A stretch of 64,000 nucleotides of DNA from Paraburkholderia diazotrophica (GTDB lineage Bacteria; Pseudomonadota; Gammaproteobacteria; Burkholderiales; Burkholderiaceae). Shown piece by piece: positions 51,536 to 59,710 of this stretch; position 1 is the stretch's first letter; each line of letters starts with the position of its first letter. The position numbers and the translations under genes were made by a program. The notes under the pieces were generated by a model. It was given only the letters and a program-made list of their open reading frames with translations. It was not told the origin of the DNA and ran no database searches. The DNA is taken from NCBI RefSeq assembly GCF_900108945.1, contig NZ_FNYE01000013.1, forward strand, positions 141,453-205,452. Reading direction: 5' to 3'.

Positions 51536-53158
51536 TCACGTCTCCAGCCACACGTTCTCCGCGAACATCCAGCCCATCAGGCCCGCGAGCGGAATGCCGC
51601 CCAGGCCCTTCAGCTTCGACGTATGCGCATCGAGCGAGCTCAGGAACATCGGAATGCCGATGCCGCCGTCCGTATGCACGAGCTCCTGCATGTCGCCGTA
51701 AATTTGCTTGCGCTTCGCGTCGTCCGGCTCGCCGCGCGCCGTGACCAGCATCTGGTCGAACTGCGGGCTCTTCCAGTTCGCTTCGTTCCACGGCGCGTCG
51801 GACTTGAAGAACTGCGTGAAAATCACGTCCGCGCTCGGACGCGCATTGATGTTGCCGAAGCCGAGCGGATGCTTCATCCAGTGATTCGACCAGTAGCCAT
51901 CGGAAGGCACGCGCACGACCTGGAGATTGATGCCGGCCTGCGGCGCGACCTGCTGCATCAGCACGGCCATTTCGACGGAGCCTTCCGCCGCCGGCGATGC
52001 ATAGAGCTGAAGCGGCGTGTTGCCGACCTTCGCCTTCTGGAAGTGGAACTTCGCCTTGTCCGGATCGAAGCCGCGCTGCGGCAGGCCCGACATGAAATAC
52101 CTGTTGCTCGGATCGATCGGCTGATCGTTGCCGATCGAGCCATAGCCGCGGAAGATGGTCTTGCGCATCTGATCGCGGTCCATCAGGCACATCATGCCGC
52201 GGCGGAAATCCGCATTGCCGGTGATGCCGCCATCGTCGCGCATGATGAGATCGGTGTACTGGCCCGTCTTCGTTTCCAGCACCGAGAAGCCCGGCGTACC
52301 CTTGATGCGTTCCGTCGAGCGCGCGCTCACCGCGTTGATGAGCTGCACGTCGCCCGATATGAGCGCGTTCACGCGCGCCGGCTCGTCGGCGATGCCGATC
52401 AGCTCCACTTCGTCCAGATGCGGCATGCCCGGCTTCCAGTACTTCTCGTTGCGCACGCCCACGGTGCGCACGCCCGGCGAGAACTCCTTCAGCTTGAACG
52501 GGCCCGTGCCGACAGCCGTCTTGAAGTCCGTCGTGCCGTCCTTGATGATGAGGAAGTGCGAATCCGCGAGAATCACCGGGAGGTCGGCGTTCGCGCCCGT
52601 CAACGTGATGGTCAGTTCGTTCGGGCCCGTCGCCTTGATTTCCTTGAACTGGTCGGCGAGCGTCTTCGCCTTCGAGCCGACAGCCGGGTCCTTATGGCGC
52701 AGCAGCGAATAGATCACGTCCTGCGGCGCGAGCGACTTGCCATCGTGGAACTGCACGCCGCTGCGGAGCTTGACGACCCAGACGATTGCGTCTTTCGTTT
52801 CGAGCGATTCCGCCAGCGCCATCTTTGCGCCGAGGTGACTATCCAGCTCGGTCAGGCCGCTGTAGAACATGAATCCACGCGCGTAGTCGGTGCCGAGGGC
52901 GCCCTTGGCCGGATCGAGCGTATCGGCGGCGGACGATGATTGCGTCGCCACGCGGATGCGACCGCCCTGCCTGGGCTTGTCCTGCGCGAAGGCGGCGCCG
53001 CTCGCGGTGAGGAGCCCCGCGCCCGTCACCGACAGCAGTCCGCCCGCGGCCATCGCGCGCAGGACGTTGCGCCGCGACGCGCCACGTCGCGTCAGTTCTT
53101 CGAGCCGTGTGCCGGCATCGGCATGGGCGAGTGCTTCAGGCGATTTGTCGATGCTCAT
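51536..53158 (-). CDS. Family 5 extracellular substrate-binding protein (Tat signal), copy 1
   Basis: 540 aa DppA/OppA-type protein. Twin-arginine signal SRRNVLRAMAAGGLLSVTG near residues 28-46, followed by a hydrophobic stretch ending SGAAFA. The mature two-lobed domain has typical SBP_bac_5 elements (VKLRSGVQFHDGKSLAPQDV). It delivers ligand to the permeases encoded 85 bases downstream. A paralogue with the same architecture is at 58084. Ligand unknown; an opine-like or modified amino acid is suggested by the oxidase genes. Confidence 0.9.
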   Translation of the reverse strand: MSIDKSPEALAHADAGTRLEELTRRGASRRNVLRAMAAGGLLSVTGAGLLTASGAAFAQDKPRQGGRIRVATQSSSAADTLDPAKGALGTDYARGFMFYSGLTELDSHLGAKMALAESLETKDAIVWVVKLRSGVQFHDGKSLAPQDVIYSLLRHKDPAVGSKAKTLADQFKEIKATGPNELTITLTGANADLPVILADSHFLIIKDGTTDFKTAVGTGPFKLKEFSPGVRTVGVRNEKYWKPGMPHLDEVELIGIADEPARVNALISGDVQLINAVSARSTERIKGTPGFSVLETKTGQYTDLIMRDDGGITGNADFRRGMMCLMDRDQMRKTIFRGYGSIGNDQPIDPSNRYFMSGLPQRGFDPDKAKFHFQKAKVGNTPLQLYASPAAEGSVEMAVLMQQVAPQAGINLQVVRVPSDGYWSNHWMKHPLGFGNINARPSADVIFTQFFKSDAPWNEANWKSPQFDQMLVTARGEPDDAKRKQIYGDMQELVHTDGGIGIPMFLSSLDAHTSKLKGLGGIPLAGLMGWMFAENVWLET

Positions 53159-53263
53159 GAACTTCTCCGCGGTAGGGGCTATTAATGTTCGACGGCTTGA
53201 TCGTTGTATGCGGGCCGCCTGTCCTTGCTTCCGGTGCTTCGATGCTTCCGATGCTTCGATGCT

Positions 53264-54538
53264 TCAGTAGAAAACGTCTTTGATCGAGTAATACGCGCCG
53301 ACCAGCGGCAGAAACCAGGGCTTGCCCGTATGTCCCGGAATCGCGGGCCAGTCGAAATCGCGCCACGGGTTCGCTTCCGGGTTGCCGTTCATCACGTCGG
53401 CCATGACCTGGCCCATGTGCGTCGACATCTGCGTACCGTGGCCGCTGTAGCCCATCGAGAAATAGATGCCGTCGTGCTGGCCCGCGCGCGGCAGGCGGTC
53501 AGCCGTGATATCGACCAGACCGCCCCAGCAATAGTCGATGCGCACGTCGGCGAGGCTCGGGAAGATCGACGCGAGATTGGCTTGCAGGATGCGCCCGCTC
53601 TTCGCATCCGAAGGACGCTCCGATGCCGTGAAACGCGCGCGGCCGCCGAGCAGCAGGCGCGAGTCGTGCGTGACACGAAAGTAGTTATGCATGAGGCGGC
53701 TCGTTGTGTACGAGCGCCGGTTCGGCAACAGTTGCCTCAGTTGCTCCGCGGGCAACGGCTCCGTCACGATGATGAACGAACCGACAGGCGCCATCCTGCG
53801 TCGATACCACGAGAACGGACCGTGCTTCGAAGGGCCCGTTGCGATGAGCACCTGTTTCGCGTGCAACGAACCGCGCTTCGAATCGACGCGATATGCGCCG
53901 CCTTCCTTCACGATATTCGTGACTTCGGCATGTTCGTAGAGGCGTGCGCCCTGCCTCGCCGCGGCTTGCGCAAGACCCACGGCGAACTTGCCCATATGCA
54001 TCTGCCCGCCGTGACGTTGCAGCAGGCCGCCGTGAAAGGCATCGGACTGCACTTCGGTGCGGATCTGCCCGCGATCGAGCAGATCGATGTCCGGATCGAC
54101 TTCCCGCCGGATCAGTTCGGCCGTCTTCGCGATGTGTTCCAGATGATGCGGCTTCGCGGCGAGCTTCAGCTTGCCGGACGCGAGATAGTCACAATCGATG
54201 TGCTCGTCGCGGATCAAACGCTCGACGGTGTTCACCGCATCCGCATACGCGCGATAACAACGCTGCGCGCGTTCGACGCCGAGTTGCGAACGCAGTGCCG
54301 CATAGTCTTGCGCGACACCCGTATTGCACTGGCCGCCATTGCGGCCCGACGCGCCGCCGCCCACGCGCCCGGCATCGAGCACCGCGACGCACGCGCCACG
54401 CTTGCCCAACGCGAGCGCCGCCGACAAACCCGTGAACCCGCCGCCGATCACGGCGACATCGACCTGGCCATCGGCCGGGCCTTCGCACGCCGATGTCATC
54501 GCGGGCGCGGTATCGAGCCAGTAGGAGTCGAGTTTCAT
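53264..54538 (-). CDS. FAD-dependent amine oxidase (gamma-glutamylputrescine oxidase/PuuB-like)
   Basis: About 424 aa DAO-family flavoprotein with VAVIGGGFTGLSAALALGKR near residue 30 and GGRNGGQ-type FAD contact (GGGASGRNGGQCNTG). The C-terminal GIYFSMGYSGHGTQMSTHMG is the PuuB-like signature. It would oxidise a secondary or primary amine of a polyamine or N-acylated diamine to an aldehyde, which the aldehyde dehydrogenase at 55458 could then oxidise. Start 54538 or 54544 cannot be separated. Confidence 0.85.
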   Translation of the reverse strand: MKLDSYWLDTAPAMTSACEGPADGQVDVAVIGGGFTGLSAALALGKRGACVAVLDAGRVGGGASGRNGGQCNTGVAQDYAALRSQLGVERAQRCYRAYADAVNTVERLIRDEHIDCDYLASGKLKLAAKPHHLEHIAKTAELIRREVDPDIDLLDRGQIRTEVQSDAFHGGLLQRHGGQMHMGKFAVGLAQAAARQGARLYEHAEVTNIVKEGGAYRVDSKRGSLHAKQVLIATGPSKHGPFSWYRRRMAPVGSFIIVTEPLPAEQLRQLLPNRRSYTTSRLMHNYFRVTHDSRLLLGGRARFTASERPSDAKSGRILQANLASIFPSLADVRIDYCWGGLVDITADRLPRAGQHDGIYFSMGYSGHGTQMSTHMGQVMADVMNGNPEANPWRDFDWPAIPGHTGKPWFLPLVGAYYSIKDVFY

Positions 54539-54592
54539 CGGCATTGCTCGCGTGAAGTGGCGTGTCTGACTTGTGTCAAAGACCGAGGTGTG

Positions 54593-55261
54593 TCAAAGAC
54601 CGAGTTGCGTGGCGAGATCGCCGATCGTGTCCACTTCGTAATACTCGTAGTACGGCGTGCCCGGCTCGTGGCCGCGCTTGACGAACGCCTTGTGCCTGAT
54701 ACCCATGTCATGCGCGGTCATGAGGTCATAGCGCAGGCTCGACGACACGTGCAGCACGTCTTCCGGGTTGCAGTCGAGCTGGTCGAACATGTACTCGAAG
54801 CCTTGCATGCGCGGCTTGTACGACTGCGCCTGTTGCGCGGTGAACACGCGATGGAACGGCGCGCCGAGCTTGTCGACATTGCTTTGAATCTGATCGTTCG
54901 ATGCATTCGACAGAATCACGAGCCTGTATTTCTTCGCGAGACGCGAGAGCCCTTCCGGCACGTCCGGATGCGGGCCCCAGGTCGGCACGGCGAGGTAGAA
55001 CTTTTCGGCTTCCGCTTCGTTGAATTCGACGTTCATACGCTCGCACGCACGGCGCACCGAATCGACGATCACGTCGCGATACGGCTTCCATGCGCCGAGC
55101 ACTTCGTCGCGACGATAGCCCGCGAAAAACTTCACGAACTGCTCCAGTGCATCGCCTTGCAGACGGTCGGCGTACATCTCGCGAGCCATATCGGCCATGC
55201 GGAATTTCGTCAGCGTGCCGTAACAGTCGAACGTGATGTACTTCGGCTCGAAATCGATCAT
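54593..55261 (-). CDS. HAD-superfamily hydrolase, haloacid dehalogenase type II-like
   Basis: 222 aa. Nucleophile motif ITFDCYGTLTKF (Asp about residue 11), motif II in LVILSNASND, and the downstream Lys (QSYKPRMQGF) and acidic motif. Annotated relatives are 2-haloacid dehalogenases, but in amine catabolic operons such proteins may act as phosphatases. It lies between the amine oxidase and the aldehyde dehydrogenase gene. Confidence 0.82.
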   Translation of the reverse strand: MIDFEPKYITFDCYGTLTKFRMADMAREMYADRLQGDALEQFVKFFAGYRRDEVLGAWKPYRDVIVDSVRRACERMNVEFNEAEAEKFYLAVPTWGPHPDVPEGLSRLAKKYRLVILSNASNDQIQSNVDKLGAPFHRVFTAQQAQSYKPRMQGFEYMFDQLDCNPEDVLHVSSSLRYDLMTAHDMGIRHKAFVKRGHEPGTPYYEYYEVDTIGDLATQLGL

Positions 55262-55457
55262 GGTTTCAGTCCTGTCGTGTGATGAACCCGCCGGGAGTTC
55301 AGTGGTGAAAACGAAGAACAGCGAATCGTTGAGAAAAATTTAAACAAGGCAAAAATGACTGATGGCGTTGAATACGTGCGTCGCGACGACATAAAGCATG
55401 CGTTTTGAACCTCCGCTACAGCAGAAAATGCGGCGCCTGGTCGAACGGTCGTGCGCA

Positions 55458-56936
55458 TCAGCCTTCGATATCGATCAGCACGCTCTTGAAGCGCAGATTC
55501 GCCTCGTAAGCCTGCCGTCCGAGATCCTTGCCGATACCCGAACGCTTGTAGCCGCCCGTCGGGATCACGAAGTCGCTCGTGCGTCCATACCGATTGACCC
55601 AGACCGTGCCCGCCTCGATGCCGCGCACCATGCGCAACGCGCGGCCGATATCCGCGGTATGCACGCCCGCCGCGAGTCCGTATTCGGGATGCGCAGCGAG
55701 TTCGAGCGCTTCTTCCTCGCTGTCGAAGGACTGCACGGTGAGCACCGGACCAAAGATTTCGTTGCGCACCGCGTCGCTTTCCTGTGTGACATCGGACAGC
55801 AAAGTGGGTGAATAGAACGCGCCGGGCGTCGCCGCATCCGCGCGCTTGCCGCCGCAACGCAAGGTCGCGCCGCTTGCGATGCTGCGCTGGACGATCGCGT
55901 CGATGCGCTTTGCCTGCGGCTCGGAGATGATCGGCGGCAAGGTCGTGCCCGCTGCCCATGTCGGACCGGCCATGAGCTCGCTGAATGCTTGCACGATGCG
56001 CTCGATCAGTTCATCGGCGATGGCGCGCTGCACGAGCAGGCGCGATCCCGCGACGCACACCTGTCCCGCGTTTGCCGTGATCGAGCCGGCAATTCGCCGC
56101 GCCACTTCGTCGATGCGCGGGGCATCCGCGAACACGATCTGCGGGCTCTTGCCGCCCAGTTCGAGCGTGACGGGCTTCGTGCCCGTCTCCGCGCACGCGG
56201 CCATGATCGCGGCGCCCGTGCGCGTCGACCCTGTGAAAGTGACCTTGCCGATGCGCGGATGACGCACGAGCGCATCGCCCGTCGTGCGGCCATCGCCCTG
56301 AACGACGTTGAAGATGCCGGGCGGCACGCCCGCTTCGAGCGCGAGTTCGGCAAGACGCAATGCGGAAAACGGCGTCATCTCCGAAGGCTTCAGCACGACC
56401 GCATTGCCCGCCGCCAGCGCCGGCGCGGTCTTCCATATGCCCATCACAAGCGGAAAATTCCACGGTGCGATTGCGCCGATCACGCCATACGGCTCGGCGA
56501 TGGTCATGCCGAGATGACGATGATCCGTCGCCGCGACATCGCCGCCGATCTTGTCCGCAAGCTCCGCATAAAAGCGGATGCTCTCGGCCGTAAATGGCAC
56601 GTCCCAGTTGCAGGCATCGCGCACGGGACGCGTCGAGCCGAGCGCTTCGAGTGGCGCGAGGCGCGCCGCATCGGCGGCGACGAGATCGGCGAACCTGCGC
56701 AGCACGCGTGCACGCTCGCGTGGCGCGCGGCGCGCCCAGTCGCTCTTCCTGAACGCACTCCATGCGTTCTGCACGGCGTAGTCGATCATCGCGGCATCGG
56801 CGAGCGGCACCGATGCATACGTTACGCCGTCCGACGGGCGCGACACGTCGATGCGCGAGGCGCCCGCATCGATGAGTTCGCCGCCAATGAAGTGCCCGCT
56901 CCTGATGCCGATACTGGCGGGATCGAAACGGTCCAT
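55458..56936 (-). CDS. NAD(P)-dependent aldehyde dehydrogenase (PuuC/betaine-aldehyde type)
   Basis: 492 aa. GAIAPWNFPLVMGIWKTAPA near 155, Glu in LELGGKSPQIVF near 256 and catalytic Cys in NAGQVCVAGSRLL near 290. It probably oxidises the aldehyde made by the neighbouring amine oxidase. It is first of the likely ALDH-HAD-oxidase set; 196 bases separate it from the HAD gene, with no terminator seen. Confidence 0.88.
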   Translation of the reverse strand: MDRFDPASIGIRSGHFIGGELIDAGASRIDVSRPSDGVTYASVPLADAAMIDYAVQNAWSAFRKSDWARRAPRERARVLRRFADLVAADAARLAPLEALGSTRPVRDACNWDVPFTAESIRFYAELADKIGGDVAATDHRHLGMTIAEPYGVIGAIAPWNFPLVMGIWKTAPALAAGNAVVLKPSEMTPFSALRLAELALEAGVPPGIFNVVQGDGRTTGDALVRHPRIGKVTFTGSTRTGAAIMAACAETGTKPVTLELGGKSPQIVFADAPRIDEVARRIAGSITANAGQVCVAGSRLLVQRAIADELIERIVQAFSELMAGPTWAAGTTLPPIISEPQAKRIDAIVQRSIASGATLRCGGKRADAATPGAFYSPTLLSDVTQESDAVRNEIFGPVLTVQSFDSEEEALELAAHPEYGLAAGVHTADIGRALRMVRGIEAGTVWVNRYGRTSDFVIPTGGYKRSGIGKDLGRQAYEANLRFKSVLIDIEG

Positions 56937-57180
56937 GTGCGTGATCCTCCTTCGGGCGGTTGCGTTGGCATGACTTCATCGTAGGACGGGAGCCCCGGCA
57001 TTTTTCGCCGACAAAATTGCCGATTCAGCACGACCAGCGCGTTCTTGCCGCGATAACCCGCGGTTTTGCGTTGCACCACGCGGCCGCTCCTTGTTCGGCG
57101 CGCAACAGGAAGATCGTCCTAGCCATGGGCGCTGCGCGGTGTCACAGTGACGGTAAATGTCTTCACGCGAGGAGGCCGGC

Positions 57181-58053
57181 GTGCCCGACTCAAGCAATAA
57201 CGATGTGGTCCGATACCGGGCTTTCACACTCGACGACATCCCCGCCGCGCATGCGCTGTCGATGTCCGTCAAATGGCGTCATCGCGCGGACGACTGGCGC
57301 TTCGCGGCACGTCTCGGCAGCGGCTTCGCCGCCGTCGATCAGCACGGCGCGCTCGTCGGCACTGCGCTCGCGTGGCAGTTCGGCGCGAGTGCCGCGACAC
57401 TCGGCATGTTCATCGTGTCGCCGGAACATCAGCGGCGCGGCATCGGGCGCAGGCTGCTCGACCGGCTGATGGCAAAGCTTCCCACGCAGATGCTGCTGAT
57501 TCATGCATCGAACGAAGGCAAGCCGTTGTGCGAGGAACGCGGCTTCACGCGTATCGACACGATTCGTCAGCATCAGGGCGCAGCGTTTCAGCCGCCGCTC
57601 GTTTCGCTGCCGCCGGGTGAACGGCTTCGTCCCATCGGCGCGAAGGACACGCCGCGTCTCGCGGAACTCGCATCGCGCGCGACGGGCATGGATCGCACCG
57701 AACTGCTGCCGCAATTGCTCGACGTGGCGAGCGGCATTGCGCTCGATCGCGAGGGCGAACTGATTGGCTTTGCACTCTTCCGGCGCTTCGGCGACGGACA
57801 TGTGATCGGTCCGGTGATCGCGCCCGAATCGCCGGACCAAAGCCGCGCCAAGGCGTTGATCAGCTATTGGCTCGCGTTGAACGCAGGCATGTTCGTGCGC
57901 GTGGATACGCCGCTGCGCTACGGCCTCTCTTCGTGGCTCGAAGGGCTCGGTCTGCCGCTCGTCGATACCATCGAGCAGATGGCGTTGAACGGCACGCCGT
58001 CCACCGACGACACACTCACGCAGTTCGCGCTGACGAGCCAGGCGTTGTGGTGA
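57181..58053 (+). CDS. GNAT-family N-acetyltransferase (tandem-domain), copy 2
   Basis: 290 aa from a GTG start. GAGGAGG (57169-57175) lies five bases before this GTG. The resulting N-terminus lines up with copy 1 at 36753, which is also 290 aa, so the ATG at 57157 is rejected. Acetyl-CoA loop VSPEHQRRGIGRRLL. The two copies share VKWxHRADDWRF and GFTRI segments. It is convergent with binding protein copy 2. The upstream 244 bases hold no gene. Confidence 0.85.
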   Translation: MPDSSNNDVVRYRAFTLDDIPAAHALSMSVKWRHRADDWRFAARLGSGFAAVDQHGALVGTALAWQFGASAATLGMFIVSPEHQRRGIGRRLLDRLMAKLPTQMLLIHASNEGKPLCEERGFTRIDTIRQHQGAAFQPPLVSLPPGERLRPIGAKDTPRLAELASRATGMDRTELLPQLLDVASGIALDREGELIGFALFRRFGDGHVIGPVIAPESPDQSRAKALISYWLALNAGMFVRVDTPLRYGLSSWLEGLGLPLVDTIEQMALNGTPSTDDTLTQFALTSQALW

Positions 58054-58083
58054 TCCGCGCGTGCACATCGACGGGTCCGGTGT

Positions 58084-59661
58084 TTACGCCTTTTCCAGCC
58101 ACGCGAACTCCGCGAAGCGATAACCCATGACGCGCCCCGACGGACTGCCCTTCAATCCATGCAGCGTCGAGCTCTGCGCGTCGATGAAGTTGATGAACGC
58201 CGGAATCACGAGACTGTTCTTTTCGTAGACGATGGTCTGCATGTCGCCGTACATCTGCTTGCGCTTCGCTTCGTCGCGCTCGCGGCGCGCCTGCACCAGC
58301 AATTGGTCGAATTGCTCGTTCTTCCAGCCCGACTCGTTCCAGTTCGCATTCGAGCGGAAGAACTGCGTATACAGCAGGTCGAGCGTGGGGCGCGGCAGGA
58401 TCGAGCCGTAGGTCATCGGGTACTTCATCCAGTACGTCGTCCAGTAGCCATCGGCGGGCACGCGCCGCACGTTGATGTCGACGCCCGCCTGCTTCGCGGC
58501 CTGCTGGATCAGCATCGCGGAGTCGAGTGCCGTCTCCACCGATGGCGGTGCGATGATCTCCGCACGCGCGCTCTGCGTCCCCGCCTTCCTGAAGTGGAAC
58601 TGCGCCTTGTCCGGATCGTACGCGCGCTGCGGCAAGCCCTTCATGAAGTAAGGATGCCACTCCGGCACGGGATGATCGTTCGCGAGCGTGCCGTGGCCGC
58701 GCAGCATCACGGTCACGATGCGCTGACGGTCATGCAGATACTTGATGCCCTCGTTGAAGTCCGCGCTCCTGGTCGGCAACATGTCCTGCCGCAACGCAAG
58801 GTCTGAATAAAGCTGCGAAGGACTTTCGAGTATCGTGACCTGGCCCGTCTGCCTGACCCGATCGACATCGCGCGCGGGCAGCGGCGATATGAGCTGCACA
58901 TCGCCTGCGAGCAGTGCATTGGTGCGCGCCGCATCGTCGCCGATGCCAATGATCTCCACTTCATCCAGATACGGACGCCCCGGCTTCCAGAAATTCGGAT
59001 TGCGCGTGCCGATGCAGCGTTGTGCAGGCGTGAATTCCTTGCATACGAACGGACCCGTGCCGTTGCCTTTGGAAAAGTCCGTCGTGTTCGCGGCGACGAT
59101 GACGAAATGCGGGATCGCGAGCAGCGCGGGAAGATCGACGTTCGGCTCCGTCAACGTGATCTCGACCTTGAGCGGACCGGCCGCCTTGACCGAGCTGATG
59201 CCATCCGCGATCGACTTCGCCTTCGAGCCGACGGCCGGGTCCTTGTGGCGCGTCAGCGAGAACACGACATCGTCGGCGGTGAACGGCTTGCCGTTGTGGA
59301 AATGCACATTGGGCCTGAGCGTAACGGTCCACTTCACGAAGTCATCCGATTCGAGCTTTTCCGCGAGCGCGTTCTGCGTCTTGAAGTCGGCGTCGAGCTC
59401 GGTGAGGCCGCTATAGAACATGTAGGCGCGGGAATAGTCGCCCGTGTGCGTGCCCTTCGCGGGATCGAGCGAATCCATCAGTGACTGGTTTGCCAGCGCC
59501 ACGCGAATGCGTCCGCCGCGTTGCGGGGTCGGCTCGGTCGCTGCGAATGCAAGTGACGATGCGCCCGGCAGAATGAGGGTCGCGGCGCCCGCGGCGGCCA
59601 GCGTCTTTATCGCCTTGCGGCGCGCAGGATCGGCGACAACGAAATCCTTCGGCAATGTCAT
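58084..59661 (-). CDS. Family 5 extracellular substrate-binding protein, copy 2
   Basis: 525 aa DppA-like protein with an N-terminal export signal (RRKAIKTLAAAGAATLILPGASSLAFA, split by A) that may be Tat-type. Strongly parallel to copy 1 in the mature domain (DPAVGSKAKSIADGI, TGPFVCKEFTPAQRCIGTRN). No permease or ATPase adjoins it, so it may share the transporter at 47.7-51.4 kb. It lies downstream of the flavoprotein gene on the same strand. Confidence 0.88.
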   Translation of the reverse strand: MTLPKDFVVADPARRKAIKTLAAAGAATLILPGASSLAFAATEPTPQRGGRIRVALANQSLMDSLDPAKGTHTGDYSRAYMFYSGLTELDADFKTQNALAEKLESDDFVKWTVTLRPNVHFHNGKPFTADDVVFSLTRHKDPAVGSKAKSIADGISSVKAAGPLKVEITLTEPNVDLPALLAIPHFVIVAANTTDFSKGNGTGPFVCKEFTPAQRCIGTRNPNFWKPGRPYLDEVEIIGIGDDAARTNALLAGDVQLISPLPARDVDRVRQTGQVTILESPSQLYSDLALRQDMLPTRSADFNEGIKYLHDRQRIVTVMLRGHGTLANDHPVPEWHPYFMKGLPQRAYDPDKAQFHFRKAGTQSARAEIIAPPSVETALDSAMLIQQAAKQAGVDINVRRVPADGYWTTYWMKYPMTYGSILPRPTLDLLYTQFFRSNANWNESGWKNEQFDQLLVQARRERDEAKRKQMYGDMQTIVYEKNSLVIPAFINFIDAQSSTLHGLKGSPSGRVMGYRFAEFAWLEKA

Positions 59662-59710
59662 GGTCAGCCTCGCTCGGTCATGTCGTTATGCGGATGGATG
59701 GAACGAGCCG

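Noticed and set aside
53204..55282. 692-codon plus-strand frame antisense to the amine oxidase and HAD genes
   Set aside because: Shadow of two genes with clear catalytic motifs.
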